A stretch of DNA of 64,000 nt from Neorhizobium sp. JUb45 (GTDB lineage Bacteria; Pseudomonadota; Alphaproteobacteria; Rhizobiales; Rhizobiaceae): assembly GCF_004343585.1 (NCBI RefSeq), contig NZ_SLYW01000003.1, positions 434,001 through 498,000 of the forward strand, given 5' to 3'. A model generated the notes under the pieces. That model saw only the letters and a list, made by a program, of their open reading frames with translations, did not search any database and had not been told where the DNA came from. A program made the position numbers and the translations under genes. Shown here piece by piece: positions 48,514 to 56,366 of the stretch (the first letter of the stretch is position 1; each line of letters opens with the position of its first letter).

Positions 48514-48681
48514 CTCGGTTGTCCTTTGAAAGAACGGCGTCCGGTCGGGCGCCGTCATGCCGCTGCCATGCGCCCGATTGGCCGCGAAGTCAACGGCTTT
48601 TGTGCGTTTGCGCTAATGTTGCGAGGCGATTGAAACCGGCATGGATTTGCGCCATTCAAGGCCTGGGCAGGGAGACGCAGT

Positions 48682-49083
48682 TTGAACGTTCGCAAGGGCA
48701 CGCCGCCCGTCATTTCCGAAGCGCAGATCATGACCAAAGCCGCCGTCATTGCAGCGGATCGGCTCGGTCTGGACACTGCCACATTCGCAACCACGATCGG
48801 CGTCAGCGAAACACGCATCGTTGAAATGACGCGGCTGGAGGACCTGTTGCGCAAGGGCACACCGCCCTTCGAGCGTGCACTTCTGCTGATCCGGCTTTTC
48901 CGTACACTGAAACATGCCGGAGACGAGATCACGGCACGCAAATGGCTTCATGAGCAGAACGACGCGATGGGATGTCGACCGATCGAGATGGTCACCGAGC
49001 CTGACAATCTCGGGAAGCTGATCCGGCATCTCGAGGATGAAGCGATGGCAAGGGAACCCGGTTGCATGGACGGCGTTCAATAA
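48682..49083 (+). CDS. MbcA/ParS/Xre antitoxin-family protein without adjacent toxin
   Basis: Encodes 133 residues from TTG 48682, with AGGGAG seven bases upstream. The N-terminal half looks like an Xre-type helical domain (LGLDTATFATTIGVSETRIV). The C-terminal half matches the toxin-binding domain of this family: LLLIRLFRTLKHAGDEITAR, then KWLHEQNDAMGCRPIEMV. Such antitoxins normally neutralise a RES-domain toxin encoded immediately downstream. None is present: the next genes are two unrelated small ORFs. It may be a solitary regulator or the remnant of a toxin-antitoxin pair. It is divergent from the corA leader. Confidence 0.75.
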   Translation: MNVRKGTPPVISEAQIMTKAAVIAADRLGLDTATFATTIGVSETRIVEMTRLEDLLRKGTPPFERALLLIRLFRTLKHAGDEITARKWLHEQNDAMGCRPIEMVTEPDNLGKLIRHLEDEAMAREPGCMDGVQ

Positions 49084-49154
49084 CAAGTGAAGCCTTTTGC
49101 CGCCTGCCGATGACAACCGTGTCGTCAGCAAGCCGCATATGGAGGAGAAACGCC

Positions 49155-49343
49155 ATGAGCAAGGACGACCGCGCCCGCGAGGCCATCGAAGAGACCGAAC
49201 GTAAGCCGGCCAAGGCACCGGAAAGCGACACTCCGCCGGCAGGTCCGCATGCCAAGGCCCACCTGACCGACAAGAGCAAGACACCCGGCACCGGCTCTCT
49301 GCCCGACAACGATGACGACAGCACCACTCCGGGTTCCGGCTGA
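49155..49343 (+). CDS. Small hydrophilic protein of unknown function
   Basis: Encodes 62 residues from ATG 49155, with GGAGGAG seven bases upstream. The sequence is charged and low in hydrophobics (MSKDDRAREAIEETERKPAK, ending in NDDDSTTPGSG), so it is probably disordered. I do not recognise the family. The excellent ribosome site and the break in composition at both ends argue that it is translated. Confidence 0.65.
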   Translation: MSKDDRAREAIEETERKPAKAPESDTPPAGPHAKAHLTDKSKTPGTGSLPDNDDDSTTPGSG

Positions 49344-49390
49344 GCGCCGCAAATAGAAGCCTTCCGGCAAACAGTTTTGAAGAGGACAGG

Positions 49391-49744
49391 ATGAAGAAAC
49401 CACAGGAAACCAGAGAGGCTACCCAGCCGCTCAAAGCCAAAACCGCAGCGCCCCGCAAACGAAGCCCAGTTCTGAAAAAGGCGCCTGCATCCAACCCTCT
49501 GGATGAAATCCGCGCTCTGCGTCAGGAGGTTGCCGAACTCAAGCGGCGGCTGGAGGCGCAGCATGCGCCGACAACCACGCCGGCAGTGTCTTCACGAGAC
49601 AATCTTCAACCATGGCTGCAGATCGCCGCAACCGTTGGTGTGACATTCGCACTCGGCAAGATCATGCAGGCCCTGAGACTTCCGGCCGCAGCAGCCGTCG
49701 CTGTGCCGATGATCACTGCCGAACTGAACCGAAAATTCTTCTGA
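49391..49744 (+). CDS. Small hypothetical protein with coiled coil and hydrophobic C-terminus
   Basis: Encodes 117 residues. A basic, Ala/Pro-rich N-terminus leads into a short coiled coil (LDEIRALRQEVAELKRRLEA, about residues 37-56) and a moderately hydrophobic C-terminal region (WLQIAATVGVTFALGKIMQA, then RLPAAAAVAVPMI). It may be membrane-associated. AGGACAGG precedes ATG 49391. The family is not recognised. It follows the 62-residue gene by 47 bases and probably shares its transcript. Confidence 0.65.
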   Translation: MKKPQETREATQPLKAKTAAPRKRSPVLKKAPASNPLDEIRALRQEVAELKRRLEAQHAPTTTPAVSSRDNLQPWLQIAATVGVTFALGKIMQALRLPAAAAVAVPMITAELNRKFF

Positions 49745-49775
49745 CGATCGGGATAGCCGTTCGACAAAGTCCTGA

Positions 49776-50894
49776 TCAGGCGAGCGCCGTCGCCTGCCTT
49801 GTACCTGCCGGAAATGTTATGGCCTGCCCCGTAAGCGAAGATTGCTGGGCGGCCAGCCCCATCATCACCGCCCACCGACCATCATCCAGAGACACGTCCA
49901 CCGGCCCCGCCCCCTGCGCCGCCCGCATGAAACGCTGGTGCTGGTAAAAGGTGGAGCCGTTATGATCGCCGGCATCGAGAAGCGCCGGATCGACCACAAT
50001 GTCGATCGCGCGTGGCCCCTGCGGCTCGCGCGGTGACACGATCACCTTGGCGACCGGCGGGTTACCGAGATGCTCCGGCCAGAAACGGCCCGGCCCCGGC
50101 ACCTTGCATTCGATCTTGCCGAGCGGGCCGACGGCGGAAATCTCCTCCTGATAGCGCGATCCTTCGGCGAACATGCACAGTTCCAGCATGGCGCGGGCAC
50201 CTGAGGCAAAATCGACGATCGCGTAGCCATGGTCCCAGATATCCGGCTGCAAACCGTCATATCGCTCATCGGCATGGTTCACCGCCTGCCCGCCGGACGC
50301 CATGATGCGCACCGGATCGGATTTCAGGATCAGCCGCATCAGATCGAAAAAATGGCAGCATTTTTCGACCATCGTGCCGCCGGTCCGGTCATTGAAACGG
50401 TTCCAGTCGCCCACCTTCTTCAGGAAGGGAAAACGGTGCTCGCGGATGGTCAGCATGCGGATGCCGCCGGTCGCGGCTTCAGCCTCGGCAATCAGTCTCG
50501 CCACCGGCGGCATGTAGCGATATTCCATCGCCACCCAGATCGGCGCCGGATATTTTTCACGCAAGGTCTCGATACGGGCAATGTCGCTGGCGCCTGTAAA
50601 CAGCGGTTTTTCGACAAGAACCGGCAGCGGCCGGATCGCCGCGATTTCCTCCAGTTGACCGAGATGAAAATGGTTGGGGCTGGCGATCAGCAGGCAATCC
50701 ATCGCCTCGACAGCCAGAAGCTCCGCCACCGACCCGACCAAACGCGCATTCGGAGAAAGCTCGGCCGCGCGCGCCCTCATCGCCGCATCCGGCTCGAAAA
50801 TCGCCACCACTTCGGCATCCGGCAGCAGCGCCAGATTGCGCAAATGTTCCTGCCCCATCATGCCGCAGCCGATCACGCCGTAATGCACTGCCAT
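49776..50894 (-). CDS. Gfo/Idh/MocA family NAD(P)-dependent oxidoreductase
   Basis: Encodes 372 residues. The N-terminal Rossmann motif is GVIGCGMMGQEHLRNL and the family's catalytic Lys lies in VLVEKPLFTG; the C-terminal domain has GGTMVEKCCHFFDLMRLIL with the characteristic His. Relatives oxidise inositols, glucose or sugar derivatives; the exact substrate is unknown. It follows the GntR gene by 13 bases on the minus strand with GGAGGAG before ATG 50894, so regulator and enzyme are one operon. Confidence 0.9.
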   Translation of the reverse strand: MAVHYGVIGCGMMGQEHLRNLALLPDAEVVAIFEPDAAMRARAAELSPNARLVGSVAELLAVEAMDCLLIASPNHFHLGQLEEIAAIRPLPVLVEKPLFTGASDIARIETLREKYPAPIWVAMEYRYMPPVARLIAEAEAATGGIRMLTIREHRFPFLKKVGDWNRFNDRTGGTMVEKCCHFFDLMRLILKSDPVRIMASGGQAVNHADERYDGLQPDIWDHGYAIVDFASGARAMLELCMFAEGSRYQEEISAVGPLGKIECKVPGPGRFWPEHLGNPPVAKVIVSPREPQGPRAIDIVVDPALLDAGDHNGSTFYQHQRFMRAAQGAGPVDVSLDDGRWAVMMGLAAQQSSLTGQAITFPAGTRQATALA

Positions 50895-50907
50895 ATCTCC
50901 TCCGTCC

Positions 50908-51612
50908 CTATTTCAGCCGCGACACGTACCGGGCGACCGAATGGTCGATCCATGTGCGCGAAACCTCCGCCCGTTTTCCATCCTGCGCTTCGCTGATGCG
51001 AAACACCTGCACCGCCGGCTCTCCCGTCCGGCGGCCAAAATTTTCCGGTGCCCAATCCGGCACCGTATCAAGACCGATCCTATCCTCTGCCCGCGCGATC
51101 CACAGACCGAGCCGCGTGCGGTAATAGAGGTAAAGCGATTCAGACAGGTCCGCCGGCGCGATCACGTCGACATAACTGCCATCGAGCCAGATTTCCTCCA
51201 GCGCCGCCACCTTGCCGGACAGTTTGCGGATGCGACGGATGCGGTGCGCCTCTTTCGACGCACCGAAATCCGGAAGGTCGGCCGGTTTGGGCAGACGTTG
51301 CACATCCAAAATGTCCGCCGTCGGCAGACCTCCGCCTTCCAGCAGTTCCAGCCGGAACATCGCGTAGACACTTTGCGGATCACTAATGGCGCGCACGTAA
51401 TTGCCCGACCCCTGCATCCGCTCCAGCATGCCGCGCGACTGCAGTTCCGAAAGCGCCTTGCGCAAGGTGCCGGTGGCAATGCCGAGCTTTTCCGACATTT
51501 CCCGTTCCGGCGGCAGCTTTTCGCCGTCGATAAGCCGGCCGCTGGCGATGTCGCGGATCAGAAGCTCGGTAATCTGCAGATAGATCGGCAGGCTGCCGGA
51601 TGTCTGCTGCAT
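50908..51612 (-). CDS. GntR-family regulator, HutC/UTRA subfamily
   Basis: Encodes 234 residues. The winged helix is at residues about 8-75 (PIYLQITELLIRDIASGRL, then LPPEREMSEKLGIATGTLRK), followed by a UTRA effector domain that ends in EVSRTWIDHSVARYV. ATG 51612 follows GGAGGGGGC; a longer in-frame start exists upstream but lacks a site. It is divergent from the flavin monooxygenase gene, with a perfect dyad in between, and probably controls both directions. Confidence 0.9.
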   Translation of the reverse strand: MQQTSGSLPIYLQITELLIRDIASGRLIDGEKLPPEREMSEKLGIATGTLRKALSELQSRGMLERMQGSGNYVRAISDPQSVYAMFRLELLEGGGLPTADILDVQRLPKPADLPDFGASKEAHRIRRIRKLSGKVAALEEIWLDGSYVDVIAPADLSESLYLYYRTRLGLWIARAEDRIGLDTVPDWAPENFGRRTGEPAVQVFRISEAQDGKRAEVSRTWIDHSVARYVSRLK

Positions 51613-51649
51613 GCCCCCTCCGATGCGTGCACAGTCAAATTGATACACT

Positions 51650-51665
51650 ATTGATTTACATCAAT
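51650..51665. promoter_or_regulatory. Candidate operator between GntR/UTRA and monooxygenase genes
   Basis: ATTGATTTACATCAAT is a perfect 6-bp inverted repeat with a 4-base spacer, in a 98-base AT-rich divergent promoter region. It lies 38 bases upstream of the regulator start and 45 bases upstream of the monooxygenase start. Confidence 0.45.
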
Positions 51666-51710
51666 CGCAATGTTACGCAACAGGCAATCGTCTCGGGGAG
51701 GAGAATTCCG

Positions 51711-52868
51711 ATGACCGTAGTGCCCGTTCGATCCGCCGATCTCGATGCTTCGGAAATCTCGTGGTTTTCCGCGCTGTGTTCGGACGATTACGCCTTTCTC
51801 GGCGTGCCGGACGGCGCTTTGCGCTCCAGCTTCGAACATTGCTCGCAAATCGTGAAAAAGGCCGAGACGCTGGGTTTTCGCAACATCCTCTGCCCCTCCT
51901 CCTATCAGGTCGGGCAGGACACGCTGAGTTTCGTGGCCGCCTGCGCGCCGATCACCGAGCGCATCAATATGTTGGCCGCCATCCGTTGCGGCGAGATGCA
52001 GCCGATCATGCTGGCCCGCACCGTGGCGACACTCGACCACATGCTGAAGGGCCGCCTGACGCTCAACGTCATCAGTTCGGATTTTCCGGGCGAAGTGGCT
52101 GACAGCGCCTATCGTTATCGCCGCAGCCATGAAGTTGTTGAGATCCTGCGACAGGCCTGGACGCGCGAGACGATCGACCACGATGGTGAAATCTACCAGT
52201 TCAAGGGCATTTCCACCGAACCCGCCCGCCCCTACCAGCAGAATGGCGGGCCGCTTCTCTATTTCGGCGGATACTCGCCGGATGCACAGGAGCTCTGCGG
52301 AGCGCAATGCGACGTCTACCTGATGTGGCCGGAGCCGAAGGAACAACTGGCAGAACGCATGCGCGCCGTGCATGCCCGCGCGCAGGCGCATGGCCGCGTG
52401 CTGGATTACGGCCTGCGAGTGCACATGATCGTGCGCGATACCGAACAGGAAGCACGCGAATATGCCGAACACCTCGTTTCCAAACTCGATGACGAATACG
52501 GCAAACTGATCCGCGAACGGGCGCATGACAGCATCTCGCTCGGCGTATCGCATCAGGCGCGCGCCCGCGAACTGGCCGACCAGTTCGGTTATGTCGAACG
52601 CCACCTTTGGACGGGCATCGGCCGTGCCCGTTCAGGCTGCGGCGCCGCCATCGTCGGCTCCACGGATCAGGTGCTTTCCGAAATCGAGACCTACCGAAAG
52701 ATGGGCATCCGCGCCTTCATCTTTTCCGGTTACCCGCATCTGGACGAGGCCGAGCATTTTGGCAGAAAAGTTCTGCCGCAGCTGAAAACCTGCTCGCTTC
52801 CACACGAATATGGTCGTGTGCCGAAAGAGACGCCCGCCACACCGCTAGGCACGGGCGAACGCCGATAG
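51711..52868 (+). CDS. LLM-class flavin-dependent monooxygenase, SsuD-like
   Basis: Encodes 385 residues of the bacterial luciferase fold. Typical segments are KKAETLGFRNILCPSSYQVG, LARTVATLDHMLKGRLTLNV, YRRSHEVVEILRQAW and the phosphate-binding VGSTDQVLSEIETYRKMGI. It resembles alkanesulfonate monooxygenase SsuD, which uses FMNH2 and oxygen to release sulfite from sulfonates. No flavin reductase or sulfonate transporter is adjacent, so the substrate is open. GGGGAGGAG precedes ATG 51711. It converges on the ABC ATPase gene with only three bases between stops. Confidence 0.88.
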   Translation: MTVVPVRSADLDASEISWFSALCSDDYAFLGVPDGALRSSFEHCSQIVKKAETLGFRNILCPSSYQVGQDTLSFVAACAPITERINMLAAIRCGEMQPIMLARTVATLDHMLKGRLTLNVISSDFPGEVADSAYRYRRSHEVVEILRQAWTRETIDHDGEIYQFKGISTEPARPYQQNGGPLLYFGGYSPDAQELCGAQCDVYLMWPEPKEQLAERMRAVHARAQAHGRVLDYGLRVHMIVRDTEQEAREYAEHLVSKLDDEYGKLIRERAHDSISLGVSHQARARELADQFGYVERHLWTGIGRARSGCGAAIVGSTDQVLSEIETYRKMGIRAFIFSGYPHLDEAEHFGRKVLPQLKTCSLPHEYGRVPKETPATPLGTGERR

Positions 52869-52871
52869 GAT

Positions 52872-53969
52872 TTACGCACCGCTTCCCGGATGGGTGAACA
52901 GGCGCAGGCCGTTGTCATCGAAAACGTGCAGGACCGGTTTCGACAGATCGAAATGTACCGTATCGCCCGCATTCAACTTCTGCTGGCCCGGCAGCACCGC
53001 CAGCACTTTTTCGCCACCGAGATCGCCATGCACGACGGTTTCCGAGCCGAGCGCCTCCACCAGATAGATTTTCACGGCCGGATGCTGCGGGTCATCGCTG
53101 ACCACCAGATGCTGCGGCCGCACGCCCACCGTCACCTTTTCGCCGACATGAAGTTTTGCCTTCCCGATCTGCAAGTCGGCGCGATACCCGCGGGAAAATG
53201 AGAGCGTGGCTGCACCGGCAGAGACCGCAAGCACATCGGCTCCAAGGAAATTCATATGCGGCGCGCCGATGAAACCGGCGACAAACCGGTTGGCCGGCTC
53301 GTTATAAAGCTCCAGCGGCGTACCGACCTGCTCGATCTTGCCGGCTCGCATGACGACGATACGATGCGCAAGCGTCATCGCCTCGACCTGATCGTGGGTC
53401 ACATAGATCATGGTCGAGCCCAGCCGCGCATGCAGTGCCGCCAGTTCCGCACGGGTCGAAACACGCAATTCGGCATCGAGGTTGGACAACGGCTCGTCCA
53501 GCAAAAATGCCGTCGGACGCCGAACGATGGCGCGGCCGATGGCGACACGTTGCCTCTGGCCGCCGGAAAGCTGGCCGGGACGTCGGTCCATATAGGCCTC
53601 GATCTCCAGCATGCGCGCCGCTTCGTTGATGCGCTCAGTAATCTCGGCCTTCGGCATGTTGGAGTTTTCCAGCCCGAAAGCGAGGTTTTGACGCACGCTC
53701 ATATGCGGGTAGAGCGCATAGGACTGGAACACCATGGCAAGCCCGCGATCGGCAGCCGTTACCTCGTTGACGCGCTTGCCGTCGATGGCGATTTCGCCAC
53801 CGGAGACCTTTTCCAGCCCGGCAATGGTGCGCAGAAGCGTCGACTTTCCGCAGCCGGACGGGCCAACGAAAACGACGAACTCGCCATCCTTGATATGCAG
53901 GTCGATATCTTTCAGGACCGCGAGTGCGCCAAAGGATTTCTTGACGTCGGTGAGTTTGATTTCGCCCAT
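52872..53969 (-). CDS. Sugar ABC transporter ATPase, MalK/UgpC family
   Basis: Encodes 365 residues: a nucleotide-binding domain with Walker [10 protein letters not shown], signature LSGGQRQR, Walker [12 protein letters not shown] and the H-loop [10 protein letters not shown], followed by a C-terminal MalK-type regulatory TOBE/OB domain (GVRPQHLVV). It powers the two MalFG-like permeases just upstream. It is the last gene of the uronate-oligosaccharide operon. Confidence 0.95.
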   Translation of the reverse strand: MGEIKLTDVKKSFGALAVLKDIDLHIKDGEFVVFVGPSGCGKSTLLRTIAGLEKVSGGEIAIDGKRVNEVTAADRGLAMVFQSYALYPHMSVRQNLAFGLENSNMPKAEITERINEAARMLEIEAYMDRRPGQLSGGQRQRVAIGRAIVRRPTAFLLDEPLSNLDAELRVSTRAELAALHARLGSTMIYVTHDQVEAMTLAHRIVVMRAGKIEQVGTPLELYNEPANRFVAGFIGAPHMNFLGADVLAVSAGAATLSFSRGYRADLQIGKAKLHVGEKVTVGVRPQHLVVSDDPQHPAVKIYLVEALGSETVVHGDLGGEKVLAVLPGQQKLNAGDTVHFDLSKPVLHVFDDNGLRLFTHPGSGA

Positions 53970-53979
53970 CGGATAAGTC

Positions 53980-55032
53980 CTATTTCAAGCCGGTGCCGGC
54001 AATGCCGGTGGTGATGAAACGCTGCAGGAAGATGAAGACCAGCACGACCGGGATCATGGTGACGACGGTCATCGCCAGAATGAAGTGCCACTGCACATTG
54101 AGTTCGCCGGAATAGATGCTCAGCCCCACCTGCAACGTGTAAAGCTCACGCCGCGACAGCACGATCAGCGGCCACAGAAAATCGTTCCAGCGCCAGACGA
54201 CCGAAAAGATCGCCAGCACCGCCAGCGCCGGGGCCGTCAAAGGCAGCACGATACGCCAGTAGATCTGCCATTCCGACGCCTTGTCCATGCGCGCCGCGTC
54301 GATAAGCTCGTCGGGAATGGTCAGCATGTATTGCCGCAGGATGAAGACACCGGTCGGCGTCGCCACCGTCGGCAGGATCACACCCCAGAGACTGTTGAAC
54401 AGGCCGAGCGTCGAGATGATCGAATAAAGCGGTACCATGATCACCGAGAGCGGCACCATCAGTGTTGCGAGGATGACGAGCATGGCAAGCGAACGCCCCT
54501 TGAACTCGTATTTCGACAGCGCGAATGCCGCCATGGAATTGACCACCAACGTGATCACCGTTGCCACCACCGTCACGAAAACCGAGTTCCAGAGATAGCG
54601 CAGGAAATCGAAATGCACGAAGGGTTCGGTATAGTTCTCCGTGGCAAACGACATGGTGCGCACTGGGGTGCGGTCGTTGATATTGACCTTGACGATCTCG
54701 GCCGGCGCCTTGGGATCGACCATCTGCGCCACCAGCCCGATACGGCGGACTTCGGCGAGAACCCGCGTCGAACCGTCCGGCATTTTGGCGTCGTACAGCA
54801 TCAGCGGCTTGTCATAGCCTTCGACGGTCGCCTGACTGGTGACATAGGGCAGGATCGATGGCGGGAATTCCGCCAGCGCCGCCGGGGTCTTCAGCGAGGA
54901 AAACACCAGCCAGACGGCCGGGCCGAACATGATGATCAACCCGCCGACCAGCCAGACCCAGGTAAAGATATCGGTCCAGTGCCAGCCCTTGCCGCCTTTT
55001 CGGCGCAGGATGAAACGCGCAACCTTACCCAT
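53980..55032 (-). CDS. Sugar ABC transporter permease, MalG-like
   Basis: Encodes 350 residues. After helix 1 (LVGGLIIMFGPAVWLVFSSL) there is a periplasmic insert of about 90 residues before the permease core, which carries the EAA motif DELIDAARMDKASEWQIYWR. The insert is longer than in minimal permeases and like that of MalG. Its ATG overlaps the stop of the preceding permease by one base. With the MalF-like partner it should pass an oligosaccharide delivered by the binding protein at 56367. Confidence 0.94.
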   Translation of the reverse strand: MGKVARFILRRKGGKGWHWTDIFTWVWLVGGLIIMFGPAVWLVFSSLKTPAALAEFPPSILPYVTSQATVEGYDKPLMLYDAKMPDGSTRVLAEVRRIGLVAQMVDPKAPAEIVKVNINDRTPVRTMSFATENYTEPFVHFDFLRYLWNSVFVTVVATVITLVVNSMAAFALSKYEFKGRSLAMLVILATLMVPLSVIMVPLYSIISTLGLFNSLWGVILPTVATPTGVFILRQYMLTIPDELIDAARMDKASEWQIYWRIVLPLTAPALAVLAIFSVVWRWNDFLWPLIVLSRRELYTLQVGLSIYSGELNVQWHFILAMTVVTMIPVVLVFIFLQRFITTGIAGTGLK

Positions 55033-56036
55033 CAGCGTTTCCCCTTGTTTTCACCGCGTTTGCCGATGCCGAGCTGGATCAGCGTCAGCACGACCAGTAC
55101 GCCACCCATCAGGATCGAGGCGGCAGCCGCCAGACCCGGATTGCGCAATGCGGAAGCAAAGCCGGTTTCATAGATATATTGCGTCAGGAACAGCGTGCTG
55201 GTGCCCGGCCCGCCGCCGGTCAGCACGTAGATCTCGTCGAACACCTGCACGGACTTGATCAGCGCCAGCACCACGACGACCAGAAGGTTCGGTGCCAGAA
55301 GCGGCAGGGTGATGCGCCAGAAGACGCGCGCCGGCTTGGTGCCATCCATCTCGGCCGCCTCGTAAAGATCTTTCGGGATCGCCTGAAGCCCGGCCAGAAT
55401 GATCAGCGCGTAAAAGCCCATATGCGCCCAGAGCGACACCCCGATCGTGGCGGCAAAGGTCCAGTTGCGGTCGGTCAGCCACGTATAGGGGTCCATGCCG
55501 AACTGGTAGAGGCCGAAATTCAAGAGGCCCTGCCGTTGCAGGATCCATTTCCAGATCAGGCCGACAACGACCGGTGACAGCAGCACAGGAAAGAAGAACA
55601 CGGCACGCCAGAAGGAACGCGCAGCCAGTTCACGATTGAGGATCAGCGCCGTGATCAGCGCCGTCAGGATCATCAGCGAGACCTGCAGCACCACGAACCA
55701 GAACGTGTTGCCGACGGCGGTCCAGAAGGCATCTTCCTGGCAGGACATCGGATCGAGATAGTTCTGGCATTGAAACAGCCGGGAATATTGTTCGCCGCCG
55801 ATGAAATCGCGCTCGGACAGGAAAAAGGCGGTGCCGCCGGTCATCGAGTAGACGAAGTTGATGACGAGCGGCAGCAGCACGAAGATGCCGAAGATCAGCA
55901 TGTTCGGCGCGAGGAAGAAGGTCGCCATGCCGCCGATGCCGGTGGCCTTTTGCAGGCGGCGCAGCGGCACGTCGATGATGCGCATGACAGCGTTGACGGG
56001 CGCCATCAGGAGGCTGGAGAGAGATGGTGTGGTCAT
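55032..56036 (-). CDS. Sugar ABC transporter permease, MalF-like
   Basis: Encodes 334 residues with about six helices and the EAA loop KDLYEAAEMDGTKPARVFWR; the VQVFDEIYVLTGGGPGTST motif is standard for MalF/UgpA permeases. ATG 56036 gives MTTPSLSSLLMAPVNAVMR with AGGAG about a dozen bases upstream; the upstream open frame crosses a repeat element and is not real. It lies behind a 330-base gap holding a palindromic repeat, so some termination before the permeases is possible. Confidence 0.94.
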   Translation of the reverse strand: MTTPSLSSLLMAPVNAVMRIIDVPLRRLQKATGIGGMATFFLAPNMLIFGIFVLLPLVINFVYSMTGGTAFFLSERDFIGGEQYSRLFQCQNYLDPMSCQEDAFWTAVGNTFWFVVLQVSLMILTALITALILNRELAARSFWRAVFFFPVLLSPVVVGLIWKWILQRQGLLNFGLYQFGMDPYTWLTDRNWTFAATIGVSLWAHMGFYALIILAGLQAIPKDLYEAAEMDGTKPARVFWRITLPLLAPNLLVVVVLALIKSVQVFDEIYVLTGGGPGTSTLFLTQYIYETGFASALRNPGLAAAASILMGGVLVVLTLIQLGIGKRGENKGKR

Positions 56037-56130
56037 GGTCTCGTGTCTTCTCCTCCATTGCCGTCGAATTTTATCGTTTCGCCATCTCCAAGACGGGAGG
56101 GCATATGAAGCCGGAACAGTGCGCCCAGCC

Positions 56131-56271
56131 GATCTCCCCCCTTGAGGGGGAGATGTCCGGCAGGACAGAGGGGGGTGTTTCCGGCACAAATGCCGCTTTC
56201 AATCCATCTGCCGCACCGTTGTTTACCCCCCTCTGTCACTCTCGTGACATCTCCCCCTCAAGGGGGGAGAT
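56131..56271. repeat. Long palindromic intergenic repeat
   Basis: About 50-base arms (GATCTCCCCCCTTGAGGGGG at 56131 onward and its complement ending at 56271) enclose roughly 40 bases. The arms match nearly perfectly through GAGATGTC and GACAGAGGGGGGT. The unit fills most of the 56037-56366 gap between the binding-protein and permease genes on the minus strand. It is a different family from the copies at 20360 and 26978 and has the appearance of common rhizobial palindromic elements. Confidence 0.75.
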
Positions 56272-56366
56272 CGAAGGGAGCAAGAGGCACCGCCTCACCT
56301 CCATCTGCAAAGGCCCTCAGCCCGCGGAAAGATCGGCTGGGCGCAGCGCCTCAACTTCAACACAAA

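Noticed and set aside
56131-56271. The palindromic element considered as an insertion-sequence remnant
   Set aside because: No transposase fragment or target duplication is visible, and the structure is one long palindrome typical of short dispersed repeats.
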